Origin: JBHHYN01 sp046757565
GTDB lineage: Bacteria > Pseudomonadota > Gammaproteobacteria > Eutrophobiales > Eutrophobiaceae
DNA: 51,513 bases
Direction of reading: 5' to 3'
Assembly: GCA_046757565.1 (NCBI GenBank)
Contig: JBHHYN010000007.1
Coordinates: forward strand, 1-51,513
The position numbers and the translations under genes are program-made. The notes under the pieces are model-generated. The model was not told the DNA's origin, searched no databases, and was given only the letters and a program-made list of their open reading frames with translations. Below are positions 9,673 through 17,793 of the stretch, piece after piece. Numbering within the stretch: the stretch's first letter is position 1; the number at the start of each line of letters is the position of its first letter.

Positions 9673-10154
9673 GGATCGGACATGGCTATGATGCACATAA
9701 GCTGGTTGCAGGCCGGTCCCTGATACTGGGTGGGGTGACGATCCCCCATGCACAGGGGCTCGCCGCGCACTCCGATGGCGATGCGGTGATTCACGCAGTG
9801 TGCGATGCCCTGTTGGGGGCCGCAGCATTGGGCGATATGGGTTCCTACTTTCCCGATACGGATATGGCGTTCAAGGATATAGACAGCCGTTTGCTGCTCA
9901 GAAGAGTCACCAGCCTGTTAAATGAACAACTATACACTGTTTGCAATACGGACATCACCATCATGGCACAAGCTCCTAAAATGTCACCATACATCACAGA
10001 CATGCGTGCTAACCTGGCGCAGGATATGGGGATAAATGTCTCCGCAATAAATATCAAGGCAACCACGACTGAAGGGATGGGATTTATCGGGCGCGAAGAG
10101 GGTATAGCCGTACATGCGGTAATTCTGATTATGCCTGGTGATAATTCCAGGTGA
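9669..10154 (+). CDS. ispF: 2-C-methyl-D-erythritol 2,4-cyclodiphosphate synthase
   Basis: Cyclises CDP-ME 2-phosphate in the MEP pathway. 161 residues with the zinc ligands D8 and H10 in GYDAH and H42 in AVIHAVCDALLGA, plus the conserved KATTTEGMGFIGREEG near the C-terminus. The start is GTG in a GTGA overlap with the ispD stop. In many gammaproteobacteria truD, surE and pcm follow; here the run ends and the DSF locus begins after 447 bp. Confidence 0.97.
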   Translation: MRIGHGYDAHKLVAGRSLILGGVTIPHAQGLAAHSDGDAVIHAVCDALLGAAALGDMGSYFPDTDMAFKDIDSRLLLRRVTSLLNEQLYTVCNTDITIMAQAPKMSPYITDMRANLAQDMGINVSAINIKATTTEGMGFIGREEGIAVHAVILIMPGDNSR

Positions 10155-10543
10155 GTAGCGGTTGCCCTGTGCAACTTATGATGGCGGATGCTATTGATTA
10201 TGGAACGGCGCAGATGCAAGTTGAGATTAGCGTGCTAGACTTAGCGTAGTTATGATGGGCTGGATGTTGAGGTATCTTCTGTTAGTGGATAGGGATCCGT
10301 TATTGAAGGACTGTCTTGACGTTCGCAGTGCCGGGGTTGGCCAAATCTGTATTCTAAGTTTCATATTTTTATACGCCTTTAGCTATAAAAGGCCGGTGTA
10401 GCTTGGCTGCGAACGAACCACGAAGTAATACTGGGATTTATATATCCCCACGGAACCAAACCATCCATGTTTGTCTATCTGTTAATAAGGCCGATTTACG
10501 TCTGTATCGGAAAACGTTCTGCGTTTCTCAGCGAGTTCAATAG

Positions 10544-10556
10544 AGTAATTATTACT
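10544..10556. promoter_or_regulatory. Perfect palindrome upstream of rpfF, candidate operator
   Basis: AGTAAT-T-ATTACT has six-base arms around one central T and ends 45 bp before the rpfF start codon, a position suited to promoter control. The motif does not match the Clp/CRP consensus used for rpf genes in Xanthomonas, so any regulator is unknown. Confidence 0.35.
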
Positions 10557-10585
10557 GTACACAAAAGAAGATAGTCACAAGAGCC

Positions 10586-10592
10586 GGAGGAG
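10586..10592 (+). promoter_or_regulatory. Strong Shine-Dalgarno of rpfF
   Basis: GGAGGAG, 9 bp before ATG 10602. It is much stronger than most sites in this window and fixes the rpfF start, implying efficient translation of the signal synthase. Confidence 0.7.
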
Positions 10593-10601
10593 AACAGCGT
10601 C

Positions 10602-11504
10602 ATGAATACACATAATCTAACAAGTGAAATACAGTTAAGGAATTTTACGCAAATTGAAATGGAAGTTGATGCCGAATATGGAGTTATATGGATATACCTC
10701 AATCCAACATTGAGACCATGTTTTAATGAAACATTAATCAATGAAGTTCGAAGTATTCAGTTAATGCTGGAAGCCCATGATGGAACGCTCCCGTATAACG
10801 GTGAACGGGTCCCTGTTCATTATTTTGTTGTCGATTCCCATACACCCGGTATTTTTAGTATGGGTGGTGATTTGCGCCTGTTTCGGGAGTTTGTGATCCG
10901 GGAAGACAAGGAAGGTTTTCTCAAACATGCCAGACTTTGTATTGACACGCTTTATGGCCTTATTACCGGTTGTGGGCTGCCAATTACGACGATTTCACTG
11001 GTACGGGGCGATGCTATCGGCGGTGGATTTGAGACGGCCCTGAGTTGCCAGGTGGTTATCGCTGAACAGGGTATTGAGATGGGTCTGCCGGAAATCCTGT
11101 TTAATCTGTTTCCCGGCATGGGGGCCTATCATTTACTCTCTCAACGGATACCTCCAAAACAGGCAGAGAAATTGATGCTGAGCGGCCGTAAATATCCTGC
11201 TCAGGAGTTATATGACATGGGACTTATCGATAAACTGGTAGAGGAAGGACAGGGAAGGAATGCAGTCTACTCTTATATAAAGGAATCAAATCGTTACAGA
11301 AATGGTTATCTGGCCCTGAAACATATCAGGGAAAGAGTCAACCCGATCAGTTATGACGAGATGATGGAGGTATGTAGCTACTGGGTGGAAGTCGCCATGA
11401 AGGTAACCGACAGGGATCTGAAATTGATGGATGACCTGGTAAAGGCCCAGGAGTACAGGCTGGCTGCAACAGAGCATGACCGGTATGAGAAAAGCATTGC
11501 CTGA
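10602..11504 (+). CDS. rpfF: DSF synthase RpfF (crotonase-fold enoyl-CoA hydratase/thioesterase)
   Basis: Predicted to make a cis-2-unsaturated fatty acid signal from 3-hydroxyacyl-ACP by dehydration and thioester cleavage. 300 residues, about the size of Xanthomonas RpfF. The two catalytic glutamates of RpfF have exact counterparts: E144 in GGGFETALS and E164 in GLPEILFNLFPGMGAY, 20 residues apart as in Xanthomonas (E141/E161). The FSMGGDLRLF oxyanion-loop stretch is at 85-94. Ordinary crotonases lack this combination, and the convergent rpfC-rpfG pair settles the call. Codon use and base composition look AT-richer than neighbouring core genes. The chain length and branching of the signal cannot be read from sequence. 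Confidence 0.92.
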   Translation: MNTHNLTSEIQLRNFTQIEMEVDAEYGVIWIYLNPTLRPCFNETLINEVRSIQLMLEAHDGTLPYNGERVPVHYFVVDSHTPGIFSMGGDLRLFREFVIREDKEGFLKHARLCIDTLYGLITGCGLPITTISLVRGDAIGGGFETALSCQVVIAEQGIEMGLPEILFNLFPGMGAYHLLSQRIPPKQAEKLMLSGRKYPAQELYDMGLIDKLVEEGQGRNAVYSYIKESNRYRNGYLALKHIRERVNPISYDEMMEVCSYWVEVAMKVTDRDLKLMDDLVKAQEYRLAATEHDRYEKSIA

Positions 11505-11563
11505 GGGAGTTCTGATAAATCAGGATACACCGGCGAGAAAAAAATCTGCGCCAGGGAAACTGT

Positions 11564-14113
11564 TTAAAATGCTGCTGAAGCCAGTTGCTTGAGGTAGGCG
11601 AGCAGGGCGGTTTGTGTCCGATCGTATTCATCACTGAGGTCTGAGATATGTGCAACCAGAGACATTTTTTGCCCGGTCGATGATATTTTATAGATGTTAG
11701 AGGCACATTCCGCCAGGGATATAGCGCCAATGCTCATGGTACTGCCCTTCATGGCATGAGCACAGTCCTGTATCTCATGAAAATTTTCTGATCGCATTGA
11801 GCGCTCGATCGTCATGATCATGCTTTTCGTGTCCTTCAGAAACCCATGGATCAAATCATTCATAAAATCGACATCCTGGCTAAGAGAGGCAAGATTGTTA
11901 AGTGCTTCGATATCGATTGCAGGATGCTTGCCGGATTGTTTGGTAGAAATCAGTTTCAGGCCGGGCGTGGAAACATTGGATCGTACCGATTCGGGTCTGG
12001 TTTTATCAATGAGCGAATAGATAGTATGTAACAGCTTTTTCGTTTCGACCGGCTTGGTCAGGTATTCGTCAACACCGGCCTCTTTGCACTCCCTGATTGC
12101 TTCAGTCGTCGCATTTGCAGTTAACATGATAACGGGGACCCTTTTTTTAGCTGTCGTCATGAAACGGTAGATCTTTACAGCCTCGATACCTCCCATCACG
12201 GGCATGTGCATATCCAGAATCATCAGGTCGTAGTTGCCCTTCTGTACTCTGTCCAGGGCCTTCTCTCCATTATTAATGATATCTACATTATGGCCCGCAT
12301 GTTCAAGGATTTTTCTTATGACTTTCTGGTTGGTCAAGTTATCTTCTCCTACGAGAAGATTTAATGGCACTCCCGTGGAAAAATCAGACTGGAAGTCAAT
12401 CAGGCGGGTGACATTCTCCTGCTCCGCCGTACCAAGAGATATGGCATGCAGAGTATTGAACAGTAACCGTCTATCGATCGGTGTATTAAGCACGCAGAAA
12501 TAGCCCGAGTTGAGAAAGAATGCATTATCACTCTCGGGCCCTTCCCGAATGAGTACAAGATCGGTATTCTTTGCCGCAGGATTGATTTTCAGTTTTTGTG
12601 CCAACCACACCGCATCGATATCCAGTCCTTCTTCATCAACCAGTATGATGCTGTAGGGAGAAAGGGACTGGACATTTTCAATGATCAGTTTTTCAGCCTC
12701 AGCAGCGGAATTTACATGGTCCCAGTCAAGTTGCCAATCGGACAGATAGCAAGCCGGGGCTTCGCTGGGTGAAGCAGTGGTAGCGACCAGCAGGACCTTT
12801 GGCTTGTGAAGCAGATCGACTTTTTGAAGCAGATCGACTTTTTGTTTAAGGTCCGCTTGTTCAGGTTGTTGTGCAAGTACCAGTTCAAACCAGAAGGTAC
12901 TGCCCTTGCCGGACTGGCTTACCAGCCCTATTTCTCCGCCCATCAGATTTGCCAGGTCACGGGCGATTGAGGTCCCCAGACCCGTTCCCCCGTATTTATG
13001 GGTTATGGAATGATCCGCCTGCGTAAATTTCTCGAAAATCTGCTTCTGCACCTCTTCCGGGATACCAATACCTGTATCGGTAATCTCAAACCTCAGATGG
13101 ACATGCATACCCTCTACTTTGAGCGTGCTAACGTTGATCCTGATATCCCCCTTTTCAGTAAATTTGATCGCGTTACTGATAAGATTGATCAGTATCTGGC
13201 GAATATGTTGTGCATCTCCGATCAGCTTGTAGGGCGTGTCCGGCGCAAGGTGTAACTGGCAGGCCAGCCCCTTGTTCTCCGCCAGTGGTGCCATCATGCG
13301 CACGGTTGATTTCACCGTCGCATACAGATCGAAATCCTGGTGTTCTATTTCCGTCTTGCCGGCCTCGATCTTGGAAATATCCAGGATATCTTCAATCAGT
13401 GAAAGTAGTGTTTTGGCTGAGGCCTGGATTGTGGATACGAAATCGCGTTGCTCTGTATTCAAACGGGTAGAGGTGAGCAGATCACTCATGCCAATGACTC
13501 CATTTAATGGCGTCCGTATCTCATGGCTCATATTGGCGAGGAACAGGGTTTTAGCCTGATTGGCCGATTCCGCCTCCTGTACAGCCTTCCGCAACCGACT
13601 TTGCAGGACATAGATGTAAAATGGCAGGAGGATCATTGCCAGGATTACTGTCCCGCTGATAAGCAGGTTGTTTGACCAAAAAGGGCTGTAGGCTATTACA
13701 AACGAAAAACCGAGCATACACAGTCCGGTATTAATCAACAGGTATTTGCCCCCCTGGCGTAGACCGCTGCTCAGGATTAACCAGAAATAGATGACCAGGA
13801 GAGGCGCCGCAACTTCATCCGATACAGCCAGCGCATAAGAGGTAGTGGCCACGCCTACAATCATGGCGAGGATAATTCGCGTGGGATTTAAAGACGGCTC
13901 ATAATAGGACCAGATAATGAACATAAAACTGAAAGGTACGAGCGCGATACACATCAAAACAATGCTTTTATCGATCGCCCCGAATGAATAGCCAATGGAC
14001 GTGCAAACAAAAACCACGAAGACCACAGCAAATCTGATGACTGCTTGTTCAAATTCATCTCCTCGCATACGGAGAGAAGTAATTTCTCTGACTCTGGAGA
14101 TAAGGCGGTCCAT
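11564..14113 (-). CDS. rpfC: Hybrid sensor histidine kinase RpfC, DSF receptor
   Basis: 849-residue membrane hybrid kinase. A short N-terminal tail (GDEFEQAVIR, residues 18-27, resembling the DSF-contacting tail of Xanthomonas RpfC) precedes five or six hydrophobic segments between about 27 and 171. Then come the phospho-acceptor H197 in NMSHEIRTPLNG, ATP-binding N314, DTGIG (346-350) and GGTGLG (375-380), a degenerate receiver (about 436-560), a true receiver with D634 in MILDMHMP and K687, and a C-terminal HPt domain with H786 in CAHAMKGS. Xanthomonas RpfC is about 726 residues; the excess is largely the degenerate receiver, which lacks the acidic pair and the lysine (LNTP in place of the usual LxKP). 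It follows rpfG by 37 bp; no clear Shine-Dalgarno precedes the ATG. Confidence 0.92.
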   Translation of the reverse strand: MDRLISRVREITSLRMRGDEFEQAVIRFAVVFVVFVCTSIGYSFGAIDKSIVLMCIALVPFSFMFIIWSYYEPSLNPTRIILAMIVGVATTSYALAVSDEVAAPLLVIYFWLILSSGLRQGGKYLLINTGLCMLGFSFVIAYSPFWSNNLLISGTVILAMILLPFYIYVLQSRLRKAVQEAESANQAKTLFLANMSHEIRTPLNGVIGMSDLLTSTRLNTEQRDFVSTIQASAKTLLSLIEDILDISKIEAGKTEIEHQDFDLYATVKSTVRMMAPLAENKGLACQLHLAPDTPYKLIGDAQHIRQILINLISNAIKFTEKGDIRINVSTLKVEGMHVHLRFEITDTGIGIPEEVQKQIFEKFTQADHSITHKYGGTGLGTSIARDLANLMGGEIGLVSQSGKGSTFWFELVLAQQPEQADLKQKVDLLQKVDLLHKPKVLLVATTASPSEAPACYLSDWQLDWDHVNSAAEAEKLIIENVQSLSPYSIILVDEEGLDIDAVWLAQKLKINPAAKNTDLVLIREGPESDNAFFLNSGYFCVLNTPIDRRLLFNTLHAISLGTAEQENVTRLIDFQSDFSTGVPLNLLVGEDNLTNQKVIRKILEHAGHNVDIINNGEKALDRVQKGNYDLMILDMHMPVMGGIEAVKIYRFMTTAKKRVPVIMLTANATTEAIRECKEAGVDEYLTKPVETKKLLHTIYSLIDKTRPESVRSNVSTPGLKLISTKQSGKHPAIDIEALNNLASLSQDVDFMNDLIHGFLKDTKSMIMTIERSMRSENFHEIQDCAHAMKGSTMSIGAISLAECASNIYKISSTGQKMSLVAHISDLSDEYDRTQTALLAYLKQLASAAF
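12808..12843 (-). repeat. In-frame 18-bp tandem duplication within rpfC
   Basis: Two identical adjacent copies of GAAGCAGATCGACTTTTT (plus strand) encode KVDLLQ-KVDLLH in the linker between the kinase ATPase domain and the degenerate receiver (about residues 425-437). Perfect identity suggests a recent duplication; the frame is kept. Confidence 0.85.
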
Positions 14114-14150
14114 GATGGTTACGGTGCTATAATTTTATGACTTGCGTTCA

Positions 14151-15236
14151 TCATCTGTTGACAGCCATCTGTTCCTGACAGGCAGTGATCTTGTCAAGTT
14201 GATTAAGCAGGGCATCGACGCAGCGTGGATCCAGATGTTCGCCCGCCTGCCTGGTGATCTCGTTGAGCGCGTCATCGACCGACCAGGATGTCTTATATGG
14301 CCGGGTGTTTACGAGTGCGTCAAATATGTCCGCAGTAGTGACAATGCGGGCCTCCAGGGGAATGTCATCATGTTGCAGGCCGGCCGGATATCCCTTGCCA
14401 TTAAAGCTCTCATGATGGTTCAGTGCGATGGTCGCCCCCATCTGTAAATAGGGCGATGGGCTGTCCTTGAGGATCTCATATCCTATTGTCGTATGGGTCT
14501 TCATGATCTCCATCTCATCGGCATCCAGTGGGCCCTGCTTGAGTAAAATAGCATCAGGAATACCGATCTTGCCGATGTCATGCATGGGTGCAGCAATTTC
14601 AATAGTATCACAGAATTCATCGTCCATACCTGTTTCAGCGGCGATGATTCGGGAAATCCTGCCTATTCTGAGCTGGTGTATGCCGGTGAGGTTGTCTTTG
14701 AACTCGCCGGCGCGCGCCAGACGCACGAGTGTTTCCTTCTCCCTGATACGGACTTGTTCAACCGCTTCCTTTACCTGTGTTTCAAGGGAGTGTGCACGAT
14801 GACTGATAATTAATTGCTGCCGGCGCATTACCAGCAGATTCCGGCAGCGCACCTTACACTCATAATGGTCGACGGGTTTGATCAGAAAGTCGGTTGCGCC
14901 CGCTTCCAGCGCCTTATACATAATTGCCTTTTCGTCGACGATGGTAATGATCACGATTGGGATATCATGGCATGCTGGGAGCTTGCGTAGCCGGCGGGTG
15001 AATTCGACCCCGTCCAGTTCCGGCATTTTATAGTCGGCAATGATTAGATCCGGGGGATCGGATTCCGCTACTTTCAGTGCCGACAGGGCATTGTCGTATG
15101 CTTTTACTTTAATATTGTCTCCAATGGTCCGAATGACGGTCTCGAGAATTACCCGGCTGGTGAGTTGATCATCGATAACCATAACCGTGGCAACGAGCGA
15201 TTTATTGCTCTTATTATTATTCAATATTGTAGGCAT
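14151..15236 (-). CDS. rpfG: Response regulator RpfG, HD-GYP cyclic-di-GMP phosphodiesterase
   Basis: 361 residues. Receiver domain about 16-135 with phospho-acceptor D68 in IIADYKMPELDG and K120 in LIKP; a helical linker about 137-172; HD-GYP domain about 173-345 with HD at H219-D220 in APMHDIGKIGIPD and the GYP motif in HHESFNGKGYPAGL (GYP at 282-284). All expected metal and active-site residues appear intact, so it should hydrolyse c-di-GMP after phosphorelay from RpfC. It lies upstream of rpfC on the same strand, 37 bp apart. A 183-bp AT-rich gap separates it from smrA and probably holds the rpfGC promoter; GAAAGAAG precedes the ATG. Confidence 0.93.
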   Translation of the reverse strand: MPTILNNNKSNKSLVATVMVIDDQLTSRVILETVIRTIGDNIKVKAYDNALSALKVAESDPPDLIIADYKMPELDGVEFTRRLRKLPACHDIPIVIITIVDEKAIMYKALEAGATDFLIKPVDHYECKVRCRNLLVMRRQQLIISHRAHSLETQVKEAVEQVRIREKETLVRLARAGEFKDNLTGIHQLRIGRISRIIAAETGMDDEFCDTIEIAAPMHDIGKIGIPDAILLKQGPLDADEMEIMKTHTTIGYEILKDSPSPYLQMGATIALNHHESFNGKGYPAGLQHDDIPLEARIVTTADIFDALVNTRPYKTSWSVDDALNEITRQAGEHLDPRCVDALLNQLDKITACQEQMAVNR

Positions 15237-15419
15237 CTTCTTTCACACTTTTTTATTTTTGTTTAAAGAATCGGGATTTGGCGAATTGGATATCATTTTC
15301 GTCCCTGCCGGTTGTTTTTTATAATAGCGTATTTTCTCAACGCCGATTTATATGCTATTTAAATAACGAAATTAAATTACCTCCCAAAGCTGTTGTTATC
15401 AAAGAGAAATTTGTCATTT

Positions 15420-15965
15420 TCACTTTTGACCTTTTATAAGGACATAAACCGCCCCCGTTCCCCCGTCTGCCGGGCGGGCGGAACAGTAAGCCAACACCTC
15501 ACGCCGTTGCGGTAACCAGTGGTTAAGACTGTTTTTTAATACCGGCTTACCCTCTATTGAGCCACGACCCTTGCCATGGACTATGCGGACACAGCGTTGT
15601 TTCCCGCTACGGGATGTTGCCAAAAAAACTAATAGTGCATCTTTTGCCGAGGCAACTGTCATGCCATGCAGATCCAGTTCCGCCTCGATACGGATTTGGC
15701 CTCTACGCAGTTTTTGCCAAACCTTGTTCTGGATGCCGGGACGCCGATACAGAAGTTCCTTGCCTGTATCTAAATCCATGGGGGCCATCGTGCCGGTTGC
15801 CATGTCATCCAGTGCCCGTTGCGCAATGTTTTGCGATTGCACAGGGATCGGGGCGGGTTTGCGTTGCATGGACCGGACCTTGTCCTGAGTCAGTGGTTGC
15901 ACGGGACCGACCGTGTTCCGGAACAGTTCGATATCTTCCTTGCTTGGTCTGGATGGCTCCGTCAT
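15420..15965 (-). CDS. smrA: Smr-domain protein, SmrA/YdaL-like endonuclease
   Basis: 181 residues. The N-terminal half is low-complexity with the conserved PVQPL motif of the SmrA/SmrB group near residue 20. The C-terminal Smr domain (about 92-180) has ELDLHGMTVASAKDAL, RIVHGKGRGS and GGTGAVYVLIK. Smr domains nick DNA or cleave RNA; members of the SmrB branch act on collided ribosomes, while the SmrA branch is less defined. The length and RRPGIQNKVWQKLRRG before the domain fit the SmrA/YdaL group. Whether the product acts on DNA or RNA here is not decidable from sequence. Confidence 0.85.
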   Translation of the reverse strand: MTEPSRPSKEDIELFRNTVGPVQPLTQDKVRSMQRKPAPIPVQSQNIAQRALDDMATGTMAPMDLDTGKELLYRRPGIQNKVWQKLRRGQIRIEAELDLHGMTVASAKDALLVFLATSRSGKQRCVRIVHGKGRGSIEGKPVLKNSLNHWLPQRREVLAYCSARPADGGTGAVYVLIKGQK

Positions 15966-16044
15966 GATGTGTTCTACAAAAAAATTAGCTATAAAGACAA
16001 TAGTTTACAGCAGAAAAATGAAAATGTCAGGAGTCCCGTTGCAG

Positions 16045-16659
16045 TCAGGGCTGGATCCCGTCACCGGCGAACAGCGCAAATTTCCGGTTTCTCCGTTTCA
16101 GGTAGGGTAAGCGCAATAGTAACAACAGGATTAAGATCACCCCGTAGGTGACAGGTGTACGCACATCTGCCTTCACCAGCCATAGATAATGCAAAATACC
16201 CAGGGTGGCGATGCAATAGATGAGCCTATGCAGGCTTTTCCATCTCTTTCCAAGCCTGAGCTTCATCTTCCTGGTGGAGGTGATTGCAAGTGAAATGAGC
16301 AATACGAAGGCCGTGAAGCCCACTGTAATGTAAGGCCGTTTAATGATATCCGCGGTGATCTCCTGCCAATCGAAAAACTGGTCCAGGACCAGATAGGTCA
16401 GAAAATGCAGGCATGCATAAAAGAATGCGAACAGACCCAGCATGCGTCGATAGCGTACAATTTCGCTTTTTCCCGTTAATCGCCTCAAGGGCGTAACAGC
16501 CAGTGTTATCAGCAGAAAGTTCAGGGTCCAGTCACCGGTAAAATGGGTGATCTCCTTAATCGGATTGGCGCCGAGTCTGCCCGTCAATCCATAGCTTATG
16601 AGCAAGGCAAACGGAACCAGACAGAGTATAAACAGGATCGGTCTCGTGTGGTTCCGCAT
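16045..16659 (-). CDS. msrQ: MsrQ, heme-binding membrane subunit of the MsrPQ methionine sulfoxide reductase
   Basis: 204-residue integral membrane protein with about five to six helices, of the ferric-reductase-like YedZ family. It carries electrons from the quinone pool or cytosolic flavin to periplasmic MsrP. Heme-ligand candidates include the histidines in ACLHFLTYL, KSLHRLIY and GILHYLWLVKAD. The N-terminal GLTGRLGANPI and ITHFTGDW are family-typical. It lies 101 bp downstream of msrP on the same strand, the usual partnership. Confidence 0.92.
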   Translation of the reverse strand: MRNHTRPILFILCLVPFALLISYGLTGRLGANPIKEITHFTGDWTLNFLLITLAVTPLRRLTGKSEIVRYRRMLGLFAFFYACLHFLTYLVLDQFFDWQEITADIIKRPYITVGFTAFVLLISLAITSTRKMKLRLGKRWKSLHRLIYCIATLGILHYLWLVKADVRTPVTYGVILILLLLLRLPYLKRRNRKFALFAGDGIQP

Positions 16660-16760
16660 CGCCAGTCTGAATCTGCTGCCGTTAATTTATTGTAGCGAAC
16701 AATGGATAATTTTCCGCCGGTTTTCCCGATGCCGGGCCATCCCGGTATCCGGCCTTCATG

Positions 16761-17723
16761 TTAGTGATACTTTCTCAAATCCATGCCCCGGTATAACGAT
16801 GCAACCTGATCAGCATAACCGTTAAACATCAGGGTCTTGCGTTTTAAGAATTCCCCTATCCTGCGCTCTTTTCTCTGGCTCCAGCGTGGATGGTCTACAT
16901 TGGGATTGACATTGGAGTAAAATCCGTATTCCCTCGGCGTGGCGCGATTCCAGCTTGTAGGCGGCTGCCGGCGGGTAAACGCGATGTTGACGATGGACTT
17001 GATGCTCTTGTATCCATATTTCCAGGGCACGATCAGGCGCAGTGGCGCACCGTTTTGATTTGGCAGCACTCGCCCATACATACCGATGGACAGCAGTGTC
17101 AGTGGTTGCATGGCCTCGTCAATGCGCAGGCCCTCAACATAGGGCCAGTCCAGTACTCTGCGGCGCTGGCCCGGCATCTCCGAGGGTCTGAGCACGGTTG
17201 TAAAGGCAACATACTTTGCATGTGAATTGGGTTCAAAACGGCTAAGGACATCCGCTAAGGGTACGCCGATCCACGGGATCACCATGGACCAGGCCTCGAC
17301 ACACCTTAATCTGTAAATGCGCTCTTCCAGCTTGTGTGGTTTAAGAAAATCCTCCAGATCGTAAACGCCGGGTTTGTTGCATTCGCCGGTAACCGTGACA
17401 GACCAGGGGAGCGGCTTGAATTTATCTGAAAGTTCATAGGGGTCCCGTTTGTCCGTGCCGAATTCATAGAAATTGTTATAAGTGGTCGCGCTTTCATAGT
17501 CGGTCTGCTCTTCATCTGTGGAGAAAGTACTTTTGGTCATATTCTCAAGTTGTATGGCAGCGTCGGCGCCGGCAGGCCAGAGCAGGCCGGTACCGGCTGC
17601 ACTGAACAGGCTTCCGGCAAATCCCAGCCTGGCAGCATCCTGCACAAATTTACGCCGTGACAGATATATCGCTTCGTCAGTAATTTCTGAGGGTTTGATA
17701 TCCGCCGGTCTTCTGATAATCAT
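16761..17723 (-). CDS. msrP: MsrP, periplasmic molybdopterin methionine sulfoxide reductase catalytic subunit
   Basis: 320 residues. A twin-arginine signal (SRRKFVQDAARLGFAGS, RR at 23-24) followed by a hydrophobic stretch marks Tat export of a folded cofactor protein. The molybdenum-coordinating cysteine is C141 in RLRCVEAWSMVIPWIG, and LRLIVPWKYGYKSIKSI is a YedY/MsrP hallmark. With MsrQ it repairs oxidised periplasmic proteins. It is downstream of purL on the same strand, with a 70-bp gap. Confidence 0.95.
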   Translation of the reverse strand: MIIRRPADIKPSEITDEAIYLSRRKFVQDAARLGFAGSLFSAAGTGLLWPAGADAAIQLENMTKSTFSTDEEQTDYESATTYNNFYEFGTDKRDPYELSDKFKPLPWSVTVTGECNKPGVYDLEDFLKPHKLEERIYRLRCVEAWSMVIPWIGVPLADVLSRFEPNSHAKYVAFTTVLRPSEMPGQRRRVLDWPYVEGLRIDEAMQPLTLLSIGMYGRVLPNQNGAPLRLIVPWKYGYKSIKSIVNIAFTRRQPPTSWNRATPREYGFYSNVNPNVDHPRWSQRKERRIGEFLKRKTLMFNGYADQVASLYRGMDLRKYH

Positions 17724-17793
17724 GGTTTTCTACATTGCAAATTGTATAAAAGATACTAGATTGACTCCCAGGCTGCCATGTCAGTTCCTCTGA

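Larger units (their letters stand above)
10155..10601. other. Intergenic region upstream of rpfF
   Basis: 447 bp, AT-rich, with no convincing gene on either strand. It separates the conserved ispDF run from rpfF and should carry the rpfF promoter, though no clear -35/-10 pair was found. Small inverted repeats are present: GTTGC/GCAAC at 10161-10175, GGGAT/ATCCC at 10433-10448, and the perfect AGTAATTATTACT palindrome close to rpfF. Confidence 0.5.
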
